Positions 55,133 through 64,000 of a stretch of DNA of 64,000 nt are shown one piece after another. The number at the start of each line of letters is the position of its first letter. The stretch's first letter is position 1. Under the pieces are notes generated by a model. The model did no database searches, was not told the origin of the DNA, and saw only the letters and a list, made by a program, of their open reading frames with translations. The stretch comes from Rhizobium sp. BT04 (GTDB taxonomy: Bacteria > Pseudomonadota > Alphaproteobacteria > Rhizobiales > Rhizobiaceae), in NCBI RefSeq assembly GCF_030053135.1, contig NZ_CP125652.1, positions 4,334,501 to 4,398,500 of the forward strand, in the 5' to 3' direction. A program made the translations under genes and the position numbers.

Positions 55133-57781
55133 TTACCCTTTAAGCGTGCGCTCGACGATATCGCGCACGTCTGTGGAAAGGCCGGGAGCCTGCTCGATCT
55201 CGATCAGCGCCGAGCGGGCGTGATCGGCCCGCGCCGGTTCCAGCGAGCGCCAGGAGCGCATCGACGTTAGAATGCGGGCGGCAAGCTGTGGGTTGCGCCC
55301 GTCGATATCGAGAATCTGATCGGCAAGGAAGCGATAGCCTTCGCCGTCGGCGCGGCCGAAGCCGGTCGGGTTGGCAAAGGCGAAGGTGCCGACCAGCGAC
55401 CGCATGCGGTTCGGATTGGTTCGCTTGAACAGCGGATTTTGCATCAGGGCGCGGACCCGCTCCAGGGTTTTCGCGCCGGGAATGCCGGCCTGGATTGCGA
55501 ACCATTTGTCGATGACCAGCGCATTTCCGGCGAAACGGTCGCGGAAGCTTTCCAGCGCCTCGCTGGTCTCGGCACTGTCGGGGAAACGATGAGCGAGGAT
55601 GGTCAGCGCATGGCTGAGGTCGGTCATATTGTTGGCTGCATCGAAGGCGGCCTTGGCGCGGGCCGGCGTCTGCTCGGCATGCGAGAGATAGGTGAGGGCA
55701 GTGTTTCGCAGCGCCCTGAGGCCGGCGTTTTTCGCGTCCGGGCTGAAATCGCCCGGTGTCGTCATCGCGGCGTAAAGGCCGGCAAAAACATCCTTTCCGG
55801 CCTCGGCGATCTGTTTCAGGATTGCCTGCCGGCCGGCGTGGATGGCATCGGGATCGTTGTTGCTGCCGAGTTCGCGGGCAATATCGGATTCGCTCGGCAG
55901 CGCCAGCGCCTGAGCGCGGAACGCCGGCTCGAGGCTCTGGTCGGCGGCCGCCGCAAGCAGCGTCTCGACGAATGTCGCTTCGCAGATGACAGGCTTGCCC
56001 TCACGGGCGTCGCGGGCGGCTTTCAGGAGGTTCGGCAGCGCCAGATCGGTCAGAGCCTGCCAGCGAGCGAAATGATCGGTTTCATGGCGGGCAAGGTGGG
56101 CGAGATCGGCCGGGCTCTGATCGAAATGCAGGTTGATCGGTGCCGAGAAGCTGCGGTTGATCGAAACGACCGGGCGCGAGCCGATGCCGTGGAACACCGC
56201 TGTCTGGGTACGGCCTGTGAGATGCAGCACCTCGCCGGAATATTCCGCGCCCTCGACCGAGCTCGGCTCGAGTTTGCCGCCGTTTTCGCCGAAGAGGGCC
56301 AGGCTGAGCGGAATATGCATCGGCTCCTTGGTCGGCTGGCCGGGCGTTGCCGGGATCATCTGCTCGAGCGACAGGGTGAAGCTGCCGGCCGCCGCATCAT
56401 AGCTGCCCGATGCGGTGACGAGCGGCGTGCCGGCCTGATGGTACCAGAGCGAGAATTGCGCGAGGTCGCGCCCGCTCGCATCCTCGAAGCATTTGACGAA
56501 ATCCTCGATCGTCACGGCCTGGCCGTCATGGCGATCGAAATAGAGGTCCAGGCCCTTCTTGAAGCCGTCCTTGCCGAGCAGCGTCGCGATCATGCGCGTG
56601 ACTTCGCTGCCCTTCTCATAGACGGTCGTCGTGTAGAAATTGTTGATCTCGCGATATTTCGTCGGCCGTACCGGATGGGCGAGCGGGCCGCCATCTTCCG
56701 GGAATTGCTCCGATTTCAGGTGGCGCACCTCGGCGATGCGCTTGACCGGGCGCGAGCGCTGGTCGGAGGAGAATTCGTGATCGCGATAGACTGTCAGGCC
56801 TTCCTTGAGGCATAGCTGGAACCAGTCGCGGCAGGTGATGCGGTTGCCGGTCCAGTTGTGGAAATATTCATGCGCGATGATCGCCTCGATATTGGCGTAG
56901 TCGGCATCGGTCGCGAGCTCCGGATCGGCAAGTACATATTTGTCGTTGAAGACGTTGAGGCCCTTGTTCTCCATCGCCCCCATGTTGAAGTCGGAGACGG
57001 CGACGATCATGAAGATGTCGAGATCGTATTCGCGTCCGAACCGCTCTTCGTCCCATTTCATCGAGCGTTTCAGCGCGTCCATCGCATAGGCGGCGCGCGG
57101 CTCCTTGCCATGCTCGACATAGATCTTCAGCACCACCTCGCGGCCGGACATGGTGGTGAAGGTGTCTTCGACAACGCCGAGATCGCCGGCGACGAGCGCG
57201 AAGAGATAGCTCGGCTTCGGATGCGGGTCGAACCAGGCGGCGAAATGCTTGCCGGGGCCGTAGCCGGCACCGCCGAGGAAGTTGCCGTTCGACAAAAGCA
57301 GCGGGTTGGCGTCCTTGTCGGCGATGATGTTGACCGTGAACGGCGCAAGCACGTCGGGCCGGTCGGGGAAATAGGTGATACGGCGGAAGCCTTCGGCCTC
57401 GCATTGCGTGCAGTAGATGCCGCCGGTGCGGTAGAGGCCCATCAGCTGGGTATTGGCTTCGGGATTGATGACCGTGGTGATCGTCAGCTCGAAGGGCGCA
57501 CTCTCCGGCAGGTCGCGCACCGTCAGGCTTTCCGGTGTCGCGTCATAACGCGCAGGATCCATCTCCACCTGGTCGAACAGCAGCCCCGACAGCGTCAGCT
57601 CGTCGCCGTCGAGCACGATCGGCGCCGTCGGATCAGTGCCCGGGCGGCGATGAAAGATCAGACGGGCCTCGACTTTTGTCTCCGTTGGGTCGAGTTCGAA
57701 GGTCAGGTCCACGCGTTCCAGCACGAAGTCGGTGGGACGGTAATCTGCCAGATGAATGACCTGGCCGGTATCTGTTCGCAT
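55133..57781 (-). CDS. pepN: Aminopeptidase N
   Basis: 882 residues, the usual length of bacterial PepN (M1 family). The exopeptidase motif GAMENKGLNVF is at about residues 260-270 and the zinc site HEYFHNWTGNRITCRDW (HExxH) at about 298, with the third Glu ligand about 19 residues later. A C-terminal helical bowl follows. It trims N-terminal residues from cytoplasmic peptides. The start at 57781 has no close ribosome site. Confidence 0.95.
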   Translation of the reverse strand: MRTDTGQVIHLADYRPTDFVLERVDLTFELDPTETKVEARLIFHRRPGTDPTAPIVLDGDELTLSGLLFDQVEMDPARYDATPESLTVRDLPESAPFELTITTVINPEANTQLMGLYRTGGIYCTQCEAEGFRRITYFPDRPDVLAPFTVNIIADKDANPLLLSNGNFLGGAGYGPGKHFAAWFDPHPKPSYLFALVAGDLGVVEDTFTTMSGREVVLKIYVEHGKEPRAAYAMDALKRSMKWDEERFGREYDLDIFMIVAVSDFNMGAMENKGLNVFNDKYVLADPELATDADYANIEAIIAHEYFHNWTGNRITCRDWFQLCLKEGLTVYRDHEFSSDQRSRPVKRIAEVRHLKSEQFPEDGGPLAHPVRPTKYREINNFYTTTVYEKGSEVTRMIATLLGKDGFKKGLDLYFDRHDGQAVTIEDFVKCFEDASGRDLAQFSLWYHQAGTPLVTASGSYDAAAGSFTLSLEQMIPATPGQPTKEPMHIPLSLALFGENGGKLEPSSVEGAEYSGEVLHLTGRTQTAVFHGIGSRPVVSINRSFSAPINLHFDQSPADLAHLARHETDHFARWQALTDLALPNLLKAARDAREGKPVICEATFVETLLAAAADQSLEPAFRAQALALPSESDIARELGSNNDPDAIHAGRQAILKQIAEAGKDVFAGLYAAMTTPGDFSPDAKNAGLRALRNTALTYLSHAEQTPARAKAAFDAANNMTDLSHALTILAHRFPDSAETSEALESFRDRFAGNALVIDKWFAIQAGIPGAKTLERVRALMQNPLFKRTNPNRMRSLVGTFAFANPTGFGRADGEGYRFLADQILDIDGRNPQLAARILTSMRSWRSLEPARADHARSALIEIEQAPGLSTDVRDIVERTLKG

Positions 57782-57893
57782 GGTGTTTCCTGAAGACCGT
57801 TATTTGACAACCGCGGAATACAGAGGCGGGCGCACTCTGCCATAAATTTGCCGGGCATGATTACATTAAAGTCTGAACTAAAGTTAAAGCAAA

Positions 57894-57922
57894 TTGCCCG
57901 CGAACACGAAGTTCGCGGGCAA
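57894..57922 (-). terminator. Rho-independent terminator of the MCP gene
   Basis: TTGCCCGCGAAC, loop ACGAA, GTTCGCGGGCAA: a 12-bp perfect stem. On the minus strand it is followed by TTTGCTTTAACTTT, so it fits the end of the MCP gene 47 bp away. Confidence 0.8.
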
Positions 57923-57968
57923 AATACCTGATTGGGACGGATGACTGCGGCTGCCAGGGAGGGAGACT

Positions 57969-59075
57969 CTACTTCAGATTGAGCGCGGCCTTGATCGTCG
58001 CGTCGCTTTCGGTCCGCTGCACGACGACGCCATACCAGCCGAGCCCGTCGTAATCCTCGTAGCCGAGGGTGCGTGCGAAGGCGACGATCGAGCCGTCATT
58101 GTCGTAATAGCTGCCTTTCGCCTGGCCGTTGGGGTTGGCGAGGGCGAAATGCGAAAACAGCAGGGCGGGATTGGTGGTGGCGATCACCCGGCTCTTGCCG
58201 TCGAGCAGCATGACCGTCGTTCTTTCCGCCAGCTGCGGCGGTAGGTTCGCCTCCTTCTCGACGATCGCCTGGCCCTGGTTCTGCCAGTCGAAATAGACGC
58301 CGAGCGTGCCGACCAGCCGTCCGTCGAGCTTGCCCTCTTCGCGGATGCCCGTGGCATAGACAAGCGCATGCCTGTTGTCATGGATCGGGCTCGCCTTGAC
58401 CTCGTCGACGATATAAGCGTCGCCGGAGGAACAGGCAGACGCCGCGCGGAACCACGGATCGCCGGCAAGGCTGGTGCCGGCGATCTTGCGCTGGAACTTG
58501 GGATTGGCGGACGCCATCACCTTGCCCGAGAGATCGGTCATGACGAGATCGAGATAGACGGTGTAGAAGCGGTTGATGGCGCCGAGACGCTCTGCCGCAA
58601 AGGCGACGGTTTCCCGATCCGGGTTCTGCAGCGCCTGCCAGAGTGCCGGGTCCGTCGCCCACCAGCGCACATCGGCCGTGCGCTCGAAAAGGTTGCGGAC
58701 GATGAGCTGCACCAGCGTCTGCGCGAGATCAGTGAGGCGGACGCCCTCCATCTCCTCGACCAGCGAATCCGCCATGGCGCGGCTGAGGCCGATGCGGCCG
58801 AGCACGTTGCTCTCGAACCTGCCGGTGATGTCGGTGGCGATCTGCGCCAGCCGCTGCACCTCGTTGGCAACGACCGCAAAACCCTTGCCGGTCTCGCCGG
58901 CCCGTGCCGCCTCGATCAGCGCATTGATCGCGAGCAGCTTGATCTGCTTGACGATATGGGTGTTGTCGGCGCTGAAGCGCTCGAGGTCGGTGCTGATGCC
59001 GTCGGTGACGACGCGCATGGACCGCGGTGTCGCATTCTGCGACTGGGCAATGGTTTCGGCGCTAAGCGGCTTCAT
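57969..59075 (-). CDS. Soluble methyl-accepting chemotaxis-type protein with C-terminal Cache domain
   Basis: 368 residues with no membrane segment. The N-terminal region holds only the tip of the MCP signalling hairpin: [20 protein letters not shown] then [14 protein letters not shown] (about residues 47-80). The rest (about 110-365) is a Cache-like sensor with [20 protein letters not shown] and [10 protein letters not shown]. In normal receptors the sensor comes first and the hairpin last, and it spans the membrane; here the order is reversed and it is cytosolic. ATG 59075 is chosen. It may bind CheW/CheA clusters in the cytoplasm. Confidence 0.75.
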   Translation of the reverse strand: MKPLSAETIAQSQNATPRSMRVVTDGISTDLERFSADNTHIVKQIKLLAINALIEAARAGETGKGFAVVANEVQRLAQIATDITGRFESNVLGRIGLSRAMADSLVEEMEGVRLTDLAQTLVQLIVRNLFERTADVRWWATDPALWQALQNPDRETVAFAAERLGAINRFYTVYLDLVMTDLSGKVMASANPKFQRKIAGTSLAGDPWFRAASACSSGDAYIVDEVKASPIHDNRHALVYATGIREEGKLDGRLVGTLGVYFDWQNQGQAIVEKEANLPPQLAERTTVMLLDGKSRVIATTNPALLFSHFALANPNGQAKGSYYDNDGSIVAFARTLGYEDYDGLGWYGVVVQRTESDATIKAALNLK

Positions 59076-59343
59076 CAAATGGGATCCTGGAAGGAGCGGG
59101 CACTTGTTTATGTGGTGAAGAAAAATTTCGAGATCAGCGATAAAAACGATGCTTGCCTATGGTTTTCAATTGGTTAACGGCTCGCCCCGCGAGATGAACA
59201 TTTTCGGGGTGAATGGCTCAAAACGGGAAATTTCAGAGCAGTGGCGCATAAGCAGCACGGTTGAGCCTGCAGCTGGCGGCGATTCTGTGATTCTCTGATG
59301 TTGCTTGCGGTTTTTTCGCCAATCGGGATTTTCTTTCGTTACG

Positions 59344-60360
59344 ATGCAAGACGTCATCCACGGCGTTCCTGAGTCGAACGCGTCCCCCGTTCCGCTTAAG
59401 TCAGTATTAAGAGCCAGGATCATGCACTCGGTTCTCAGAAACCCGATGAGAGGCATTGCGCTAAAAGTCTCATCGGTCGTGGTCTTCCTGGCCATGCAGA
59501 CCTTCATCAAGCTGGCCGGCTCGGAGATCCCGCCGGGTCAGGTAACGTTCTGCAGATCGTTCTTCGCGCTCTTCCCGATCATCGCCTATCTCGCCTATAT
59601 CGGGCAGTTGCGCGCCGCCTTCTACACCGCCAATCCGGTCGGTCACCTCAAGCGCGGCACGATCGGCATTATGTCGATGGCTTTCGGTTTCTACGGCCTC
59701 CTGCATCTGCCGCTGCCGGAGGCGATCGCGCTCGGCTACGCCTTGCCGCTCGTTGCCGTCATCTTTGCCGCCGTCTTTCTCGGCGAGACCGTGCGCATCT
59801 ATCGCTGGAGCGCAGTCCTGGTCGGCATCGTCGGCGTCGCCATCGTCTCATGGCCGAAGCTCACGCTGTTTCGCGAGGGCGGCATGGAGGCCGAACAGGC
59901 CGTCGGGGCGCTCTCGGTGCTGCTCTCGGCCGTTCTCGGCGGCATGGCGATGATCCAGGTGCGTCGTCTCGTCGAGGAGGAGAAGACAGCGACGATCGTG
60001 CTGTACTTCTCGCTCACCGCCTCGGTCTTCTCACTGGCCTCCCTGCCTTTCGGCTGGCTCATCCTGCCATGGCCGTCGGCACTCTATCTGGTCGCGGCCG
60101 GTTTTTGCGGTGGCGTCGCGCAGATCCTGCTGACGGAAAGTTATCGCCATGCCGACGTCTCCACCATCGCGCCGTTCGAATATACCTCCATCCTGCTCGG
60201 CAGCATCGTCGCCTATTTCGTCTTCGGCGACGTGCCGAGCGTCACCATGCTGATCGGCACGCTCATCGTCATCTCCGCCGGCATCTTCATCATCTATCGC
60301 GAGCATCAGCTGGGCATCGAGCAGAGAGAGGCGCGCAAGGCCACGACGCCGCAAGCCTGA
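59344..60360 (+). CDS. EamA/DMT-family exporter
   Basis: About 338 residues with ten hydrophobic segments, arranged as two five-span EamA repeats, for example TFCRSFFALFPIIAYLAYIG and PFEYTSILLGSIVAYFVFGD. It resembles RhtA-like or SAM-type DMT permeases that move small metabolites. The start is uncertain: ATGs at 59305, 59344 and 59422 are all in frame, and only the last lies immediately before the first span. Confidence 0.8.
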   Translation: MQDVIHGVPESNASPVPLKSVLRARIMHSVLRNPMRGIALKVSSVVVFLAMQTFIKLAGSEIPPGQVTFCRSFFALFPIIAYLAYIGQLRAAFYTANPVGHLKRGTIGIMSMAFGFYGLLHLPLPEAIALGYALPLVAVIFAAVFLGETVRIYRWSAVLVGIVGVAIVSWPKLTLFREGGMEAEQAVGALSVLLSAVLGGMAMIQVRRLVEEEKTATIVLYFSLTASVFSLASLPFGWLILPWPSALYLVAAGFCGGVAQILLTESYRHADVSTIAPFEYTSILLGSIVAYFVFGDVPSVTMLIGTLIVISAGIFIIYREHQLGIEQREARKATTPQA

Positions 60361-60604
60361 CGCCTGCAAGCTCATGATATCAAAGCTTTTAAGGCGAAAA
60401 TCGCCGCGACGGGGAAATTGCTCGCAGAAAGCGAAAAGAATGGTGAATTCTTGGGATATCGTCCTTTCGTGGAATATGTTTGTTGAAGGTGAGAGAGTAT
60501 CATTTATTCGAAGCCGTGCATGTCTGAATGGCCGCTGATGCCGGGAGGTCTTCGGTATTGCTGCTCCGAACGCTGGGCTGTGAGCGGAGGTGGAGAAAAG
60601 CATA

Positions 60605-61477
60605 ATGGCATTCACGGCGGAGCAATTGGCGGGGAACTGCTCCTTTCTGCTGAGCATCCGCTTTTTGGCCGCGCAGATGCGCGGCATGTTCGATGCCGGC
60701 CCGCGGTTGGCGCGATTGCTCGCTTCGCATCAGCGCTGGCTTCTGACCCAGACCGCCTATGCCCTCAATCTGGAATATGATCCGAGCGACCCGACGTCGG
60801 GTTTCACCGCCGTTCGGCTGACCGCGCGCATCACCGCGCATAAGGTGGCGAGCCGCAACACCGTGCTCGCCTTCATCGAAGAGCTCTTTACCTACCGCTT
60901 CATTGTTCACACGCCCGGCGACGAGCGGCGGCGGCCACGGCATTTCGAGCCGGCCGATGTCAGCCATCAGGCGATGTTTGCCTGGATTCTCGGCAATCTC
61001 GGTGCGCTCGACCTGCTCGACGGCGGTCAAAGAGCAGCGTTTTTCCAGGCAAACCCGACATTGATGCGGCTCGTTCAGCCGCGCATTGCCCGCCATTGCC
61101 TGGAGGATGCCGCCTGGCGAGAGCCGCCGGAACAGGTGGCGCTGTTCCTCTGGACGGAAGCCGGAGGCCTCGTCGTCGACAATTTCATCGCCCGGATGGA
61201 TATAGAACACACCGAGGCGGAGAGGTATTCCGTCGGCCGCGTCGAAACCCGCGCGCTCGCGGCCGATTTCATGATGTCGCGCACCCACCTCCAAAGGCTG
61301 TTGGCAAAGGCGGCGCAACGCGGCTGCGTCGGCTGGGACGACGAACCACGCAAGGCGCATCTCTGGATATCACGGAAGTTCGTCGAGGAATACTGCGCCT
61401 GGCAGGCGGTCAAATTTGCCTATGTCGACGAAGCCTTCGAATGGGCAAAGGCCCGGATGGATGAGACGGCCGGCTGA
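60605..61477 (+). CDS. Hypothetical protein with a possible C-terminal winged helix
   Basis: 290 residues starting MAFTAEQLAGNCSFLLSIRF. The centre is helical (AFFQANPTLMRLVQPRIARH). Near the C-terminus, DFMMSRTHLQRLLAKAAQRG followed by GWDDEPRKAHLWISRKFVEE looks like a helix-turn-helix and wing. It could be a small rhizobial regulator, but I do not recognise the family. A GTG at 60590 is an alternative start. Confidence 0.65.
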   Translation: MAFTAEQLAGNCSFLLSIRFLAAQMRGMFDAGPRLARLLASHQRWLLTQTAYALNLEYDPSDPTSGFTAVRLTARITAHKVASRNTVLAFIEELFTYRFIVHTPGDERRRPRHFEPADVSHQAMFAWILGNLGALDLLDGGQRAAFFQANPTLMRLVQPRIARHCLEDAAWREPPEQVALFLWTEAGGLVVDNFIARMDIEHTEAERYSVGRVETRALAADFMMSRTHLQRLLAKAAQRGCVGWDDEPRKAHLWISRKFVEEYCAWQAVKFAYVDEAFEWAKARMDETAG

Positions 61478-61633
61478 TCAGAGAACGATTGCCGCTGCAC
61501 TCACGCCCTCGCGTCCGCCAGCATCGGCCGGCTTCACCGAAAGCTCGCGCTCATATTCCCGCGCGGCGCAGATCGCGACGCGGATATGCTCGAACGTGTC
61601 GATTGTGCGCAAAAGCGAGAGGATCGTGGACAT
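61478..61633 (-). CDS. Possible small protein, 51 residues
   Basis: Reads MSTILSLLRTIDTFEHIRVA, continues ICAAREYERELSVKPADAGG and ends VSAAAIVL. The composition is protein-like with an amphipathic start. No clear ribosome site is seen. The stop abuts the stop of the convergent gene before it. It may be a real small gene or a chance frame. Confidence 0.4.
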   Translation of the reverse strand: MSTILSLLRTIDTFEHIRVAICAAREYERELSVKPADAGGREGVSAAAIVL

Positions 61634-61684
61634 TTTCAAGTACTCGTGGATTTGACGCGAAAGGGCAGGCAACCCGCCTGCCGC

Positions 61685-61876
61685 TCAATATTGCTGGAAG
61701 TCCGAAAAAATCGCGTTCGGACGCGCCGTGCGGCTGTTGATGCCGGTGCCGCGGGCAATCATTTGTTCGTTCGTGGCAAAGCCGAAACGGCTGTAGCCTT
61801 GAGTGGAACGAACCTGGTCGCCGGCGAGGCGAAGGGTTTCAAACCCGCTATGGATAGGACGAAAACGCTTGTTCAT
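61685..61876 (-). CDS. Possible small protein, 63 residues
   Basis: Reads MNKRFRPIHSGFETLRLAGD, continues QVRSTQGYSRFGFATNEQMI and ends IFSDFQQY. AGGAACC lies 8 nt before the ATG, with GGGAGGAA a little further up. The GYSRFGFA and RPIHSGFETLRL pieces look like selected sequence. The family is unknown. It lies 51 bp before the 51-residue frame on the same strand. Confidence 0.45.
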   Translation of the reverse strand: MNKRFRPIHSGFETLRLAGDQVRSTQGYSRFGFATNEQMIARGTGINSRTARPNAIFSDFQQY

Positions 61877-62007
61877 GGCCTTGGTTCCTGTGATTCCTCC
61901 CAAGACACAGCTGATATTGCGATGCAGCATAGATTCCGCAATGCACCACGGCGGGATGCAGCCATGCATCCAACGCATAGATAGATTCATAAATTCTTCA
62001 ACTTTGG

Positions 62008-62910
62008 CTAATTTCTAAGCAAAGAGAGGGACTTAAGCTTCGCTTGAAAGGCGAGCAGGTCGTTCCAGGCCAGCCTTTTATTGACCGGTGCGGTTAACAG
62101 ATCCTGCGGATGCAGGCTGGCTATGGCAGGAATGACACAGTCCGCCACGGCAATCTCCTTCCAGCGGCCGCGCAGGCCGTGGATCGTGTCGTTTTCGCCG
62201 AAGAAGAAGCGGGCCGAAAAATTGCCGAGCAGCAGAATCGCCTTCGGTTCGGCCAGCGCGATCTGCCGTTCGATAAACGGGCGGCAGATGTCCATTTCCG
62301 CTGCCGAGGGTGCGCGATTGCCGGGTGGCCGCCAGGGGATGACCTGCGTCAGCAAGACGCTCGAACGCGTCAGCCCGATCGCCGCTAGCATCTTGTCGAA
62401 CAGCTGGCCGGATTTTCCCGAGAAGGGCGCGCCTTCGCGATCGTCTTCGGCGCCCGGCGCCGAGCCGATCACCATGATACCGCTTTCGGCATCACCGGTG
62501 GCAAAGATGGTCGAGCGGGCGCTGTGCTTGAGATTACAGCCGTTGAAGGCTTCGATCGCGGTCTTGAGTTCTGCGAGCGACCGCGCCGTTTCGGCGACGA
62601 AACGCGCCTGTTGCACAGCCTCGCCATCCGGAATCGCCGGTTGGGGGCCGGACGCGGCGATCGCGGCGGGCGCCGGGCGTGCTGCTACATGCGGACGCGG
62701 CGGTGTCCGGCCTTCCCCGGGACCGGAACGTTCTTCGACGGAAGGTTGCGGCTGCACCTGTGTCGCCGGGCGCCGGGCAACCTTCATCGCCTCGAACTCG
62801 GCGAAGCGGTCGATCGCCTCTTCTTCCAGCAGCCATTCCACGCCGGCATCCGCATGGAAATGCAGAAGCGCTGCAAGCTCGGCGGGGGAAAGGTCGTTGG
62901 CGGAGATCAT
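62008..62910 (-). CDS. Uracil-DNA glycosylase, family 4-like, with an altered cluster-ligand set
   Basis: 300 residues. A Pro/Ala-rich N-terminal region (about 45-95) precedes the UDG fold. Motif 1 is GSAPGAEDDREGAPFSGKSG (family GEAPG...GRPFVGRAG) and motif 2 is LHPQDLL (family HPS). It would remove uracil from DNA. In family 4 four Cys bind a 4Fe-4S cluster. Here the first is missing (FNGC for CxxC), and the third is Trp (IPWRPP for VKCRPP); only two of four remain. The cluster may be absent. It lies just upstream of the YegD-like gene stop. Confidence 0.82.
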   Translation of the reverse strand: MISANDLSPAELAALLHFHADAGVEWLLEEEAIDRFAEFEAMKVARRPATQVQPQPSVEERSGPGEGRTPPRPHVAARPAPAAIAASGPQPAIPDGEAVQQARFVAETARSLAELKTAIEAFNGCNLKHSARSTIFATGDAESGIMVIGSAPGAEDDREGAPFSGKSGQLFDKMLAAIGLTRSSVLLTQVIPWRPPGNRAPSAAEMDICRPFIERQIALAEPKAILLLGNFSARFFFGENDTIHGLRGRWKEIAVADCVIPAIASLHPQDLLTAPVNKRLAWNDLLAFQAKLKSLSLLRN

Positions 62911-62978
62911 CCGACAGGTTTAGCGGAGAGACTGTGGCATGGAAAGGGCAGGCGACAGATTGCCCGCCCTTGCCGGCG

Positions 62979-64000
62979 CTATTGCACAGTCCATTGCGCG
63001 ATGTCGTCGCGTTCGCCGATCAGCGCCAGGCCGTGGGCGATCGACAACAGCTCGCCGCCGCTCTCGATCTTGTCGCTGTCGAAGCGCTCGGTGAAAATGC
63101 GCCGCACCGCCGGCACGAAGGAGGTGCCGCCGGTCAGGAACACCTTGTCGATCTCCGACGGTTTCGTCTCGGTCTTGTCGAGCACTTCGTCGAGCGCGCC
63201 TTCAATACGGGCGAGGTCATCGACGATCCAGCTTTCGAAATCGCTGCGCTTGATCGTGCGATGGCCGCCGCGGCCGAGCGGGGCGAAATCGAACGGAGCC
63301 TCTTCGGCGGAGGAAAGCGCCATTTTCGTTGCAGAGACGGCCTGATAGAGCGGATAGCCCTCGTCATGGTCGATCAGGTCGACGAAGATCTCCAGCTTCT
63401 CTGGTTCCAGCGCCGTGCGCACCAGCTTCTTGAGATCCTCGAATTCCCGCGAGGTCTTGAAGATCGACAGCTGGTTCCAGCGGCTGAAGCTCGCATAGTA
63501 GTTTGACGGCACCTCAAGGATCTTGTCGAAGCTCTTGAAATGGCTGCCCTTGCCGATCTGCGGCGCGACGATGTTGTCGATCATGCGCGCATCGAAATGG
63601 TCGCCGGCCACACCGACACCCGAATGGCCGATCGGCGTTGCCGTCAGTTTGCCGGCCCTGCTCTCGAAGCGGATCAGCGAATAGTCCGTCGTACCGCCGC
63701 CGAAGTCGGCGACGAGCACGGTCGCATCGGACTTCAGGTTCTGCGCAAAGTAGAAGGCAGCCGCAACAGGCTCGTAGACATAATGAATTTCCGGAAAGCC
63801 GAACCGCGTCAGCGCCTCGTTGTAGCGCTGCACCGCAAGCGCCGGGTCCGGATTGGCGCCGGCGAAATGCACCGGACGGCCGGCGATGATGCGGCTGGCA
63901 TCATCGGGCCAACTCTCGCCTGCGTAATGGCGAAGGCGCCGGATGAAGATTTCCATCAGGTCTTCGAAGCTCTGCCGCTTGCCGAAGACGATTGTGCCCT
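62979..64000 (-). CDS. Hsp70-family protein, YegD-like (N-terminus outside window)
   Basis: The C-terminal 340 or so codons are present; the frame is open to the window edge (GTIVFGKRQSFEDLMEIFI). DnaK-type ATPase motifs are PVAAAFYFAQN, VADFGGGTTDYSLI (phosphate 2) and VFLTGGTSFVPAVRRIF (adenosine). It lacks the substrate-binding domain of DnaK, as YegD-type proteins do. Function unproven. Confidence 0.85.
   Translation of the reverse strand, partial: GTIVFGKRQSFEDLMEIFIRRLRHYAGESWPDDASRIIAGRPVHFAGANPDPALAVQRYNEALTRFGFPEIHYVYEPVAAAFYFAQNLKSDATVLVADFGGGTTDYSLIRFESRAGKLTATPIGHSGVGVAGDHFDARMIDNIVAPQIGKGSHFKSFDKILEVPSNYYASFSRWNQLSIFKTSREFEDLKKLVRTALEPEKLEIFVDLIDHDEGYPLYQAVSATKMALSSAEEAPFDFAPLGRGGHRTIKRSDFESWIVDDLARIEGALDEVLDKTETKPSEIDKVFLTGGTSFVPAVRRIFTERFDSDKIESGGELLSIAHGLALIGERDDIAQWTVQ

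Overview
The window looks like part of the chromosome of a fast-growing rhizobium (Rhizobium leguminosarum/etli type). The evidence is the cytochrome c maturation cluster followed by degP, a two-component pair and glnE, the feuN-feuP-feuQ trio, high GC in the core genes, and two families of rhizobial palindromic repeats. The genus call is an inference from gene order and protein style, not from a marker gene such as rRNA.

Layout. 1-1.2 kb: a truncated EF-G-like GTPase gene and nested IS6/IS701 remnants. 1.2-10.1 kb: small accessory units, each with its own regulator: TetR/SDR, a desaturase with a tiny coupled membrane ORF, an MFS pump with a LysR regulator, a solitary ectC with a GcvA-like regulator, and a VOC protein. 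10.4-11.3 kb: three overlapping uncharacterised genes. 11.7-15.6 kb: a CIRCE-controlled groES-groEL pair, two small genes and an HtrA-like protein that has lost its catalytic triad. 15.8-24.6 kb: a MocR regulator, DUF983, LysR, a GST and a PNPOx-like protein, a DUF1348-TetR operon with its operator, a GH19 endolysin-like gene, and an MFS gene.

25-39.4 kb is a dense core block on the plus strand: feuN-feuP-feuQ, a lipoprotein, ccmI-ccmE-ccmF-ccmH (cycHJKL), degP, a response regulator with its kinase, and glnE. 52.6-64 kb is again core-like: a PAS histidine kinase, pepN, a soluble MCP with a Cache domain, a DMT exporter, an uncharacterised gene, a family 4-like uracil-DNA glycosylase and a YegD-like Hsp70.

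Between these blocks (39.4-52.5 kb) lies the most interesting part: a lower-GC catabolic island with an IS481 scar at its left edge. It carries a MarR regulator and a flavin monooxygenase, divergent from a LigM-like tetrahydrofolate-dependent O-demethylase, a MetF-like reductase, a five-gene branched-chain-type ABC importer, purU, maleylacetate reductase and hydroxyquinol 1,2-dioxygenase. Together they read as a self-contained route for a methoxylated aromatic: import, transfer of the methyl group to THF, disposal of the one-carbon unit, conversion to hydroxyquinol, ring cleavage, and entry into the beta-ketoadipate pathway. I do not recognise this gene combination as a described pathway.
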